A DNA stretch of 14,980 bases from DASXVX01 sp036504075. Its GTDB lineage: Bacteria; Bacillota; Sulfobacillia; Symbiobacteriales; Symbiobacteriaceae. Positions 6,996-14,046 of this stretch are shown one piece after another (positions within the stretch are counted from its first letter, which is position 1; every line of letters starts with the position of its first letter). The notes under the pieces are model-generated. The model ran no database searches. It was not told the DNA's origin and saw only the letters and a list, made by a program, of their open reading frames with translations. The stretch lies in assembly GCA_036504075.1 (NCBI GenBank), contig DASXVX010000062.1, forward strand, positions 1-14,980, given 5' to 3'. The translations under genes and the position numbers were made by a program.

Positions 6996-9900
6996 TCACC
7001 CCGTAAAGCTGGTGAACTGATTGATTCGGAGGCTCTTGTACATCCGCTGGAGCTTTTCGAAGGAATCCGGCAACGCTGCCTTCCCCTTCGGCGGCTCCTC
7101 CGGCTTGAAGTCGACGGTGACGTTTGGTTGATACTTTAAGTTGAAGCAGAACTGTGCAAGTGTGCGGAGCGGTTGCTCGAGACGCCGACGCGTGCCGTGC
7201 AGGCGGGGCAACACCTTCTGGAACACCTGCCGGTCTAGCGTCACCTCTGGGCGCTTCTCGTCCGTGGCAGACAGCATCGCCGCAAACCGGATCATATCGT
7301 AGAAAACCCGGTGGCCGAACTCCAGGTCGTGCTCGGCAAGCAGCCCGTGGAGTTCAGTGATTCGGGGCAACAGCTGGTCGAGGCTCGGGGCCGGCTGCTC
7401 GACCTGCCACTCGTCGTCGGCGGCGATCGCCAGGAAGCCCCGCACCAGGGCGTCGTCGCCCGGCTCACAGGGAAGGGGCTTGTGGGCAACTTGGGCGAGG
7501 TCCTTCGTGCGGACCCGGAACTCGTAGGTGTTGGCCCGGTCGAGCACCTTGGGTGAGAACATGTAGGTCGTCTCATCCACGTTGACGGTTCCGACCACGA
7601 ACACGTTCTCGGGCAAGGGTATCTGGTCACTTGGGTCTGCCGGCGAAAGCCATTTTTCGCCTGCCTGGGTGAGGTTCGGGAGGCAGGGGGCACCGGATTC
7701 CATACCCGAGAGAAAGTCGGCGAAGTACCGCTCTACGTGGGCCAGGTTCATCTCATCCAACACTAATAGGTACGGGTAGTCGGGGTTCCGGGCGGCCCGG
7801 AGGATGAAGTCCAGCACCGGCGGAACATGCCAGACCTGGCGGTCGCCGACCGAATTCTGGAGCGCATCCTCGTAGCCGAGAAGCGCTTCCGGCCCGGTCC
7901 AGTCCGGGCGCACGGGGACAAGAGCCCAACGGCGGCCGCCGTCTTGATCGCGGCCGAACCACTCGCCGAAGCGCAGGGCAAGCTGCGTCTTGCCGGAACC
8001 CGAGAGCCCGGTGAGAATGGCTAAGCGCTTCGTCGCCAGACCGGCCACGAAGGAGCGGACGACGTCCTCGTTTCCAAATGTGAGTCGGGTGCCCGCCAGG
8101 GCAGTGTTGAAGCCGGCAAGAATCTGCTTCAGGTCTTTGTTTGGCGGCGTCTCCGGACCCGGCCGGAGCACCAGTGGCAACAGGGATTCGGGAATCGCTG
8201 CCACTTCGTTGAGCAGCCAGTCGTTCTGTCGCGGAATGCGCTTGGGGTGGGTGTCTTTCCAGTGGACTTTCACGGTGTGCTTGCCCTCCGCGCGTTCGGG
8301 CTGCCACTGGTAGCCGGGGGATATGACCTCGCCCACCGCAAGGACCTCCGAGGTCCCCCGGGCGGCGACGACGATGTCGCCCGCGCGAAGGGCCTTCAGG
8401 CTGTCGAGTCCCCCGGGCTTTATCGAATCCAGGGCAATGAAGCCGCCGGCGAGGCAATCAGCCCACAGACGGGGCACAGCGGTTACCTTGACTGCCACGG
8501 TCGAGCGGACGACATCAGGTTTGTGTCTTTCCTTGACGAGAGCGGAGAGGATCTCCGCCTGCTCGGAGGTAAGCCCAAAGTTTGTACCCTGGGGGCCTTT
8601 CAAGATGGGTATCTCCTTTAGTACGGGGTGATCCAGCAACACCCGGCGAGGGAGAAGCTCGGGCGGGACGTAGTTGATTCGCAGGACCGAGCGGGCCCGG
8701 TCCTCCGCGAAACGCACAGGATCCCGGTTGAAGCGCTTCTCCTCCGCCCGCTGGGAGCCGGATGCCGGGTCGGTGATTACGGTGGCGATGGCCACAACGC
8801 CGGCCGTCTTTCCGGATGCCCACAGAAAGGCGGTATCGCCCTTTCGGATCTCCTTGGCGTGCTGGTTGACTTCAAAAGTGAGCTCGGGGAGCTCATGGAC
8901 GGCGTCGGTGATGTCAAAGAGCTCGGGGTTAGCCTGGAAAATCCAGGCCCGGGGCAGGCGTGGCGGGGTCGTGTCTTTTTCGGCGTATCGCCGGTACGAT
9001 TCAAGCACGCCGCCAACATCCGCCAGGATTTCGCTGTCGCTCGGAACGTGGCCGCGCTCGTAAAGCTTGTGGGCGATGGTAGCCGCCTGGTATTCGAGAG
9101 CCAGCCCGTCCTCCGTATGTAGGTCGATGGCGTTGTCGAGCTTGAAGCCCCGCATGGGGAGGTTGGCACACCAGGTCCGCAAGTCCTCAGCCTGGCTCTG
9201 TGCAATTTGACGGGCCATTTTGCGGCCGTGCTGCTTCTGTATTGCGGTGACACCTTGGTTGAAGGTGAGATAAACCCCCGACATGTCTCGCCGGAAGAGG
9301 AAGACAGCGTACACGCCCTCCTGAATGCTCGCGGTAATTCGGTCATCGAGAAAAAACACCAGCGGAACAGCGGAGAAGCGGCCCTTTCCATAGGACCAGT
9401 CCACGGTAATATGCGTTGAGTCTTTTACGGCGGATGACGACGAGATTGTCTGCACCAGGGTTTCGAACGCTGTCTTGAGCTCGGCGTCTTTTGCAGGTTT
9501 GCCGGGCTCAAAAACCTCAGCCCCGCGGTCAAGGATCCCCTGCAGGAGGGTTTGGATGGGATTCTTGCTTGCGCCGGTTGGGACTAGTTGAACCCGATAT
9601 TCGAAGGGGGTGCCAGTTTCGTAGAAATCCATGAACTCGGCTTGAGCGTCCGGTACCTTTAAGTACAGCCGCTTCTTACCCGGAGCAGGTCCTTGTGCCC
9701 TGGCGGCTTGAAGGTATTGAAAGCTGTTGTGGAAACGCTCACGGAGAAGAGCCTTCAGTTCCTCGTTGCCGTCGTAGCGGATCTCAAGGAAATCGACGTC
9801 CCGGTCAGGTTGGTCTTGATTATTCAGAACCACGTCGTACCTATTGCCTTCAATGTCCAGTGTGACAGTACGCCGTTCCTTCCGCGCCAAAGTCCGCCCA

Positions 9901-10076
9901 CCATTGGCCCGAGTGAAGCCGTCCCGAAGCCTGAGGGGAATGTGCGTTCCTGATTCGAAAATGGACCAGTCAACCTGCTTACGGGCAATTGCCTGGGGGT
10001 GATCAGACAGATCGACCCAGCTATCCTCGTTTTCAGCCATACGTCCCCGCCCCTGTCCCATTTTTCGCTTACGCAT
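6996..10076 (-). CDS. McrB-like AAA+ motor with DUF3578 and two EVE/PUA-like reader domains
   Basis: This 1026-residue protein is the recognition and motor subunit of a modification-dependent restriction system. In order: an N-terminal region of unknown fold (15-160); a DUF3578/MrcB-N domain (about 170-365; FFLDDRITASIQEGVYAVFL, DMSGVYLTFNQGVTAI); an EVE domain (376-515; RAWIFQANPELFDITDA, IRKGDTAFLWASGKTAGVVA, GPQGTNFGLT); a second PUA/EVE-like domain (525-635; LRAGDIVVAARGTSEVLAVG); and the AAA+ module with Walker A GLSGSGKT (690-697), Walker B LLVLDEMN (770-777), a sensor loop GTVNVDETT (829-837) in place of the usual MNTADRS, and LDRAN with a likely arginine finger (R847). EVE-type domains can bind modified cytosines. 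ATG 10040 (MAENEDSW), with GGGGCGGGGACGT upstream, may be the true start, because ATG 10076 has only a weak site. Confidence 0.9.
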   Translation of the reverse strand: MRKRKMGQGRGRMAENEDSWVDLSDHPQAIARKQVDWSIFESGTHIPLRLRDGFTRANGGRTLARKERRTVTLDIEGNRYDVVLNNQDQPDRDVDFLEIRYDGNEELKALLRERFHNSFQYLQAARAQGPAPGKKRLYLKVPDAQAEFMDFYETGTPFEYRVQLVPTGASKNPIQTLLQGILDRGAEVFEPGKPAKDAELKTAFETLVQTISSSSAVKDSTHITVDWSYGKGRFSAVPLVFFLDDRITASIQEGVYAVFLFRRDMSGVYLTFNQGVTAIQKQHGRKMARQIAQSQAEDLRTWCANLPMRGFKLDNAIDLHTEDGLALEYQAATIAHKLYERGHVPSDSEILADVGGVLESYRRYAEKDTTPPRLPRAWIFQANPELFDITDAVHELPELTFEVNQHAKEIRKGDTAFLWASGKTAGVVAIATVITDPASGSQRAEEKRFNRDPVRFAEDRARSVLRINYVPPELLPRRVLLDHPVLKEIPILKGPQGTNFGLTSEQAEILSALVKERHKPDVVRSTVAVKVTAVPRLWADCLAGGFIALDSIKPGGLDSLKALRAGDIVVAARGTSEVLAVGEVISPGYQWQPERAEGKHTVKVHWKDTHPKRIPRQNDWLLNEVAAIPESLLPLVLRPGPETPPNKDLKQILAGFNTALAGTRLTFGNEDVVRSFVAGLATKRLAILTGLSGSGKTQLALRFGEWFGRDQDGGRRWALVPVRPDWTGPEALLGYEDALQNSVGDRQVWHVPPVLDFILRAARNPDYPYLLVLDEMNLAHVERYFADFLSGMESGAPCLPNLTQAGEKWLSPADPSDQIPLPENVFVVGTVNVDETTYMFSPKVLDRANTYEFRVRTKDLAQVAHKPLPCEPGDDALVRGFLAIAADDEWQVEQPAPSLDQLLPRITELHGLLAEHDLEFGHRVFYDMIRFAAMLSATDEKRPEVTLDRQVFQKVLPRLHGTRRRLEQPLRTLAQFCFNLKYQPNVTVDFKPEEPPKGKAALPDSFEKLQRMYKSLRINQFTSFTG

Positions 10077-10166
10077 GCACTTTCAACATAGGTTGCTTCT
10101 TACCTGCAATGCCAGGAAAAGCAAAGCCAAATTGCGCCCGTCCCATAGGCGATACGGGGGTTCACG

Positions 10167-10209
10167 TAAACTCAAAAGCCAAGCCCGCACTTGCGTGCAG
10201 GTTTGGCTT
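10167..10209 (-). terminator. Terminator following the rnpB 3' fragment
   Basis: On the minus strand GCCAAACCTGCAC pairs with GTGCGGGCTTGGC around a GCAA tetraloop (12 of 13 pairs), followed by TTTTGAGTTT. It sits 10 bp after the rnpB fragment, the same arrangement as after the full rnpB, but with an unrelated stem sequence. Confidence 0.75.
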
Positions 10210-10219
10210 TATCAAGCTC

Positions 10220-10287
10220 GTGAGAGATCGGCGATACCCCTGGTTCTGTTGTGGATGATCATTTATCTCACGGCCTTGGCTGGCCAT
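10220..10287 (-). pseudogene. 3' fragment of RNase P RNA gene (possible attachment-site scar)
   Basis: These 68 bp repeat the last part of the full gene (10753-10820), with a single change over the first 54 bp. They contain the 3' strands of P1, P2 and P4 (GATCATCCACAACAGAACC) but none of the 5' half. The fragment cannot form an RNase P RNA alone. Integrases often use the 3' end of RNA genes, leaving an intact gene at one side and a 3' copy at the other; that origin is inferred. Confidence 0.75.
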
Positions 10288-10695
10288 AATTCTTCGCCGC
10301 GAATCGCCTTTCGCTAGCGCAAATTGCGTTAAAAAGCGATATGAAGCGATTCGGCATGGAAAAATGGTCTTTGGCATGATTTGCGATTACCCGGCATGAT
10401 TTGCCATTACCCATTCTGATCAAACGGCTTCTGGCGGCGCGTTTTCCTGATCGGAGGTTTGTGGGCGGGAACGCCCGCGTACGCGGAGAAGCGACCCAAA
10501 CAGCGGCTACGCTGCTAGCGCCGCAGCCTTTGGCGGGAATCGCGGCTTCGCGGCAGTTTGCGGAGCGATTCGCGAACAATGAAGTCACTTCTAACCAACT
10601 CGTAACAATACGGAGCTTTTCGGAGCTCCGCGGGCGTTTGTGGAGCAAATCGCGGCCCGTTGGCCCTTTGCGGCCTGGATCGTACCCGCCGGCGC
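10288..10695 (+). repeat. Dispersed repeat, copy C
   Basis: It shares with copies A and B the GGCATGGAAAAA and GGCATGATTTGC units, GATCGGAGGTTTGTGGGCGGG, CAGCGGCTACGC, a GCGCCGCAG block and TTTTCGGAGCTCCGCGGG. It is more diverged and lacks the terminal GACGGAGTGTG part. It sits exactly between the rnpB 3' fragment and the full rnpB terminator. No gene is seen inside. Confidence 0.6.
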
Positions 10696-10697
10696 CA

Positions 10698-10745
10698 GAA
10701 AATCAAAAAGGGACAGCCCCGCACGTTGCCGTGCGAGACCGCCCC
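10698..10745 (-). terminator. rnpB terminator
   Basis: On the minus strand GGGGCGGTCTCGCACG pairs fully with CGTGCGGGGCTGTCCC (16 pairs including G-U) around a GCAA loop, followed by TTTTTGATTTTC. It begins 7 bp after the P1 helix of the RNase P RNA. Confidence 0.9.
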
Positions 10746-10752
10746 AAGAAGT

Positions 10753-11143
10753 GTGAGAGATCGGCGATACCCCTGGTTCTGTCGTGGATGATCATTTATC
10801 TCACGGCCCTTGCGGGCCATGGTCCCGTCTTACCGGGACTGCGTCCTACCCGCGCTTGCGCGCCTACTTGGACTTGCACCGTGGCGGAGATTGCCCGTGA
10901 CATCCGGCCGTCACCGGCCGGTTTGCGTTTCTCTAGCTCGTTACGGGTACAAGCGCCTCCACCCCTTGCGGGACGAGCACACCTTCCCCATCGTCGGCTT
11001 GCGCCGCCAGGGCTTACGCCCTGCGCCATCTTCTGCCGGCTCGCACCGGCAGCGGTGCCAGGAAGTTCCTCACCGCGTCGTCCGGGTCCAAGCGGCTTGT
11101 GGCCTCCCCATTAACGCAGCGCGATCATCTACCGAACTCTCAC
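10753..11143 (-). ncRNA. rnpB: RNase P RNA, divergent, type A-like 3' end
   Basis: The catalytic RNA of RNase P matures tRNA 5' ends. The 3' end, GATAAATGATCATCCACGAC then AGAACC, closely matches the type A consensus (E. coli GATGAATGACTGTCCACGAC then AGAACC). P1 forms between GTGAGAGTTCGGT (11143-11131) and GCCGATCTCTCAC; P2 between GATGATC and GATCATC; P3 between CGCTGCGT and ACGCGGTG. GTGCAAGTCCAAGTAGG matches the conserved GCAAG-CCAAATAGG segment, and AGAGAAACGCAAACCG matches the E. coli AGAGAGCAAACCG region. It is about 390 nt, close to the usual length. Oddities: the near-invariant GAGGAAAGTCC is GAGGAACTTCC, with paired changes on the other P4 strand that keep the helix and the bulged U; the GGTAAACCC block is GGGCAATCTCC; and the specificity half is laid out differently. 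I cannot tell whether it is the only copy in the genome. Confidence 0.8.
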
Positions 11144-11511
11144 GACCAGGTCCATAGCTTACCGCGTCCCGCTGCCGCCGTCCACCCGCAAAGTCTGGTT
11201 GATCTGGTAAGCCGGCGCCGGCTCCCCGGTGCTCGGTAGTCGGAGAAGGCATTATTCAACCGGAAACATTCTATTCCGCCGAACAATTTGAGCAGTATCT
11301 CCGTACTCAACCAGGAGGATCAAATCGTCTGCTGTCTTTCCCCCGCAAAGGAGTTATGGACATTGAACCCTGATGAGAAAGCCCTGCCTCGTTGGATGCG
11401 GACGGTCGTCAAAATCGGCTGCTAACAACAAGGACAGCCCGGGTGGTGTCGACCACCACACCACCCAGGCTCCGACAATTACCGTGAGGGAGACAGGAGG
11501 AGGAAAACAAG
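11144..11511. other. Intergenic stretch with no convincing gene
   Basis: This region should hold the rnpB promoter (minus strand), but no clear -35/-10 pair was found. On the plus strand an AAAGGAG site (11347-11353) precedes a TTG at 11363 that opens a 20-codon ORF (MNPDEKALPRWMRTVVKIGC, stop 11423-11425); the frame is open back to about 11237 without a start, so it could be a leader peptide or a gene remnant. A 9-bp hairpin, GGGTGGTGT / ACACCACCC (11441-11466), lies between this and the next gene. Confidence 0.3.
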
Positions 11512-11515
11512 ATGC

Positions 11516-11758
11516 CTGACGAGGTTTGGCAGGGGGCAATACCTGATTCTGTCTAAGACGGCTGACCCTCGCAAGCGCCGGCTTCGCCTGCGTGCGTGGG
11601 CGCCCCTTCCCCTCTTTTGGGTGGTTCTGGTTGTTTGGACATGGTGGAAGCCGGACTTTTGGGCGTCAGACCGAGCGGCACTCCCGGCCATCCTCGGAAT
11701 CGCTGCGGCAATTGTTTATGGCGTCGGCGTATGGTACACGCTGAGAAAAATCCGGTGA
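11516..11758 (+). CDS. Small two-helix membrane protein, start uncertain
   Basis: The frame encodes a basic stretch (KTADPRKRRLRLRAW), a membrane helix (PLPLFWVVLVVWTWW), a short loop (KPDFWASDRAAL) and a second helix (PAILGIAAAIVYGVGVWY), ending LRKIR with a stop at 11756-11758. There is no ATG in frame. A very strong site (GGAGGAGG) precedes ATG 11512, but that frame closes after 14 codons at 11556. Either CTG 11516 is the start, or one base has been lost or gained near 11550. The stop overlaps a GTG (11755) in frame with the next gene, so the two look co-transcribed. By position it could be a partner for the downstream peptide, for example in its export or sensing, but nothing in the sequence proves that. 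Confidence 0.45.
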   Translation: MTRFGRGQYLILSKTADPRKRRLRLRAWAPLPLFWVVLVVWTWWKPDFWASDRAALPAILGIAAAIVYGVGVWYTLRKIR

Positions 11759-11817
11759 ACGAGAGGCGGGCCATTGCCGTTGAAACCTTCGGTCGCAACC
11801 CCTGGGAGGGATTCACG

Positions 11818-12051
11818 GTGCGCAGATTGCTCGCCCTGGTCGTGGTCGTGTTGGCGATCAGCGCAATCGCCGAGACCGCCAGCGCCGGCTTTGGGGATAT
11901 CATCGGGACCCGGTCCTATTCCGTGATTACCGTGGGAAGCACCGGACCCTCGACAACAGGCCCTCGGGGAGAATGTTCCCTGAGGGCCTTGTGTTCAGCA
12001 AGCCGGCGACTGGTCGACGTTCAGGGATTGCTCTGTCAGATGGGCCGGTAG
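11818..12051 (+). CDS. Secreted pro-peptide 2 (Phr-like), paralogue of the 14039 peptide
   Basis: It starts at GTG 11818 with GGGAGGG upstream. A signal peptide, RRLLALVVVVLAISAIAE then TASA, is followed by GFGDIIGTRSYSVITVGS. The ten residues GFGDIIGTRS are identical to the peptide at 14039 although six of the ten codons differ, so selection has kept the peptide. The leader up to TASA is also shared. The ORF runs on to 12051 through a terminator hairpin (11959-11988), so the natural stop was probably lost and the last 40 or so residues may be an accident. No TPR receptor is adjacent; the gene follows a small membrane protein. The likely role is an exported signalling peptide cleaved after TASA, inferred from the paralogue. 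Confidence 0.65.
   Translation: MRRLLALVVVVLAISAIAETASAGFGDIIGTRSYSVITVGSTGPSTTGPRGECSLRALCSASRRLVDVQGLLCQMGR
11959..11996 (+). terminator. Terminator inside the 3' part of the pro-peptide 2 frame
   Basis: GGCCCTCGGGGA pairs with TCCCTGAGGGCC (12 pairs, one G-U) with a 6-nt loop, then TTGTGTTC. It corresponds in position to the terminator after the other peptide gene, which there lies outside the coding frame. Confidence 0.65.
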
Positions 12052-12069
12052 ACCATCACATCCTGGCAC

Positions 12070-12285
12070 CTACCAGATCGGCGGCAGCGGGTGCCTCCAG
12101 ATGTACGCCGCAACGGCGATCAGGTACGCCAACACGGTGGAGACCCGCAAGAGAGCCGGTCCCGGCAACGTAACGCAAAAAATCAGGCCGACCAGCAACA
12201 GCCAGGGATTCATGGTCCACATCCCAGCACTGACGCAAATCAGGAGGGCAAGAGCCTGCAACGTCGTGCGTGTACGGAGCGTCAT
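12070..12285 (-). CDS. Small hydrophobic membrane protein (71 aa)
   Basis: The ATG at 12285 follows a perfect TGAGGAGG site whose TGA is also the stop of the upstream gene, so this is the last gene of a tight three-gene operon. The protein has three hydrophobic stretches: LQALALLICVSAGMW, PWLLLVGLIFCVTLPG and VLAYLIAVAAYIW. No family is recognised. Its small size and position beside a peptide-signalling locus would suit an accessory membrane factor, but this is a guess. The larger plus-strand ORF over the same bases is a shadow. Confidence 0.7.
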   Translation of the reverse strand: MTLRTRTTLQALALLICVSAGMWTMNPWLLLVGLIFCVTLPGPALLRVSTVLAYLIAVAAYIWRHPLPPIW

Positions 12286-12297
12286 TGCTATACCTCC

Positions 12298-12594
12298 TCA
12301 CCAAATCCCGTTGTCGACGTCCTGGTCGCCATAGTCGGCCCAGTTGAGCACCTGGTCGCCCGTGCCATAAGGGACGCACCGGACCACCTGACCGCTCTTC
12401 TTTTGGTCCCCCTTCTTCTCACGAATCCCCAGGCTGGCGGCCGACGTGACAATCGAGCCGGCCACTTTGAGCCAGAAGACCTCGGAGTACGCGTAGGTCT
12501 TATCCAAGACCCGGTCGTAAACCCGGGCCCGGCCGTTGACGGTGTCGTAGCTCAGCTCCATCGTCTGAGCCGTGGAGGCCTTGGCCGTCCTCAT
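12298..12594 (-). CDS. Hypothetical protein (98 aa)
   Basis: The ATG at 12594 overlaps the stop of the upstream gene (ATGA), showing translational coupling. The sequence is soluble and mixed in composition: MELSYDTVNGRARVYDRVLD, TYAYSEVFWLKVAGS, a lysine-rich loop REKKGDQKKSG, and an acidic end WADYGDQDVDNGIW. No signal peptide or known motif is seen and no family is recognised. It is the middle gene of a minus-strand operon divergent from the TPR receptor gene. Confidence 0.7.
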   Translation of the reverse strand: MRTAKASTAQTMELSYDTVNGRARVYDRVLDKTYAYSEVFWLKVAGSIVTSAASLGIREKKGDQKKSGQVVRCVPYGTGDQVLNWADYGDQDVDNGIW

Positions 12595-12926
12595 GCGTTG
12601 GCCATCTCAACGATAGCCTGGTACCCACGCAGCGAGGTGGGGTACATCGGGTAACCATCGGAGGCTTCCTGGATTACGAATTCCTTGTGATCCAGCCTCA
12701 CCGGCCAGCTCCGCATGACGCTGTCCAGGTCCTGATGGACCTGTGCGGAACGGCTACAGTCGATGTTGAGGCTGGAATCGGAAGGCTCCCACCTATGTCG
12801 CCCGGTCCCGGGAGGAATGCGGTGTGCTCGCACCCCATTGCCCTGATTACGGGCGCCACCTGGACCATGAGCCGCCCTCCCGGAGCATCCTCGAACGGCG
12901 CTACCCGACATCACCTTACGCTTCAC
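12591..12926 (-). CDS. Hypothetical protein (111 aa), first gene of the small operon
   Basis: GTG 12926 is chosen as start because AGGGAGGGAGTCCG lies just before it; ATG 12911 is an alternative, and the frame is open further upstream without a good site. The C-terminal half looks clearly coding (NIDCSRSAQVHQDLDSVMRS, KEFVIQEASDGYPMYPTSLR, GYQAIVEMANA). The N-terminal part is rich in Gly, Arg and Ser and less convincing. No family is recognised. It overlaps the next gene by 4 nt. Confidence 0.55.
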   Translation of the reverse strand: MKRKVMSGSAVRGCSGRAAHGPGGARNQGNGVRAHRIPPGTGRHRWEPSDSSLNIDCSRSAQVHQDLDSVMRSWPVRLDHKEFVIQEASDGYPMYPTSLRGYQAIVEMANA

Positions 12927-13090
12927 CGGACTCCCTCCCTTCCAAAAGCTGGTACCAGCGTACCGTATGGAATGATATGACAGGAAGAGATTCTTATCAG
13001 TGTGAAGCGAAAAAGTTCGGTCCACAGAATCGAACGGCCCTCTGGGGCCTACACAGTTAAGCGCGCAAAACTGGAAACACGAACAATGGG

Positions 13091-13121
13091 ACTGGGAATT
13101 AACCCCAGTTTCAGGTACAAT
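13091..13121 (+). promoter_or_regulatory. Promoter and candidate operator of the TPR gene
   Basis: A -10 box TACAAT (13116-13121) lies 38 bp before the start at 13159. Just upstream an inverted repeat ACTGGG-N7-CCCAGT (13091-13109) occupies the -35/spacer region, and no good -35 is visible. This is the pattern of a regulated promoter, either repressed by a dimer or needing an activator. Confidence 0.45.
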
Positions 13122-13158
13122 GACCCTGAAGTGTAGTCTCACGGTGAGGGGGTTCGGC

Positions 13159-14046
13159 ATGGGCACGCCAGATCAGCTTCGAGCGCAACTCCTGGCCGGC
13201 ATGCGGTCCGAAGATGACGGAGTACGGATCGAATCGGCACGGGGGCTCCTGGCGCTACAGGAGTACGGAGACCCGACGGGTACGTTCCTGTTGGAGGCCA
13301 CGTTGGCGGCGAACCGGCTGAATCGGTTTGCAGATGCGGTCTTCCTCACCTACCACGGGATGAAGGTAGCCCAACCGGGTAGCTTGGTCTGGGGCGAGAT
13401 CCTCGTCAACCGGGCTCAGGTTTGCGCTTTGGTCGGGTATTTGCCCGAAGCGATCACTGCCGGCCAACTGTTCCTGGAGCGCGTGGAGACTCTTCCGGAA
13501 AAGGCCCGGTCGTGGATTCCTCACGCGCACCTGGCGGTCGCACAAGCGTATGACCGGATGCACCATCACGGCTTGGCTGTCCCTCATCACCGGGTTGCAG
13601 CAACGCTCTTCACCGACCCTGAGAAGAGCGCGATTGCGACGTGCAACCTTGCGTACTCGACAGCTTTAACTGGACACCCGCAAGAAGCGATGGAAATTCT
13701 CCAGCAGGTGGAGCCCTCTTCGTTGCCAACACATGGGCGGTACGTTCACGCCTCATCCATGATGCTAATCTGCCACCTCCTGGGCAGGCACGAAGATGCT
13801 TTGCGGGCCGGCGACGAAGCCGACAAGCTGGCCGAGGGGAACGAAGATCGACTGGCCAATCCGTTGACCGAAATGCACCTCTGGATGTCGATGAGCGCCT
13901 TTGCCTTGGGCGACCGATACCGGGCTGGGGCACTTGGCCTATACGCCGCATTCGTGGCAACGAGGATCGGGAACACCCCTCTTCGGGACCGAGCGAACGC
14001 ATGGTTGGAAGAGATCATGAGGCAAGGGGGTATTCACAATGCGTAA
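13159..14046 (+). CDS. TPR-type peptide receptor, Rap-like
   Basis: The 295-residue start at ATG 13159 is preferred over 13120 because GTGAGGGGG precedes it. The protein is all-helical with about six TPR-like hairpins, e.g. RFADAVFLTYHGMKVAQPG (near 55-74), LVNRAQVCALVGYLPEAITA (81-100), CNLAYSTALTGHPQEAMEIL (161-180), ICHLLGRHEDALRAGDEADK (203-222) and MSMSAFALGDRYRAGALGL (243-261). There is no helix-turn-helix, membrane or enzyme domain, so it fits receptors that act by binding another protein, like Rap, rather than PlcR/Rgg regulators. Its 3' end overlaps the start of a secreted pro-peptide gene by 8 nt, the classic receptor-peptide arrangement. Sequence similarity to known Rap proteins is not obvious by eye; the target is unknown. 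Confidence 0.75.
   Translation: MGTPDQLRAQLLAGMRSEDDGVRIESARGLLALQEYGDPTGTFLLEATLAANRLNRFADAVFLTYHGMKVAQPGSLVWGEILVNRAQVCALVGYLPEAITAGQLFLERVETLPEKARSWIPHAHLAVAQAYDRMHHHGLAVPHHRVAATLFTDPEKSAIATCNLAYSTALTGHPQEAMEILQQVEPSSLPTHGRYVHASSMMLICHLLGRHEDALRAGDEADKLAEGNEDRLANPLTEMHLWMSMSAFALGDRYRAGALGLYAAFVATRIGNTPLRDRANAWLEEIMRQGGIHNA

Noticed and set aside
7753..8457. 234-codon ORF inside the McrB-like gene
   Set aside because: Same-strand out-of-frame shadow; the main frame carries the Walker motifs.
10401..11114. 237-codon plus-strand ORF
   Set aside because: It runs antisense across repeat C and the RNase P RNA gene, has a low-complexity Pro/Arg/Ala translation and no sensible start.
10753..11143. 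Group II intron or IscB-associated (HEARO-like) RNA
   Set aside because: Considered because of the long structured GC-rich sequence, but the P1, P2, P3 and P4 pairings and the 3' end match RNase P RNA, and no reverse transcriptase or IscB gene is adjacent.
12091..12654. 187-codon plus-strand ORF
   Set aside because: It is antisense to two tightly coupled minus-strand genes with strong ribosome sites and has no ribosome site of its own.
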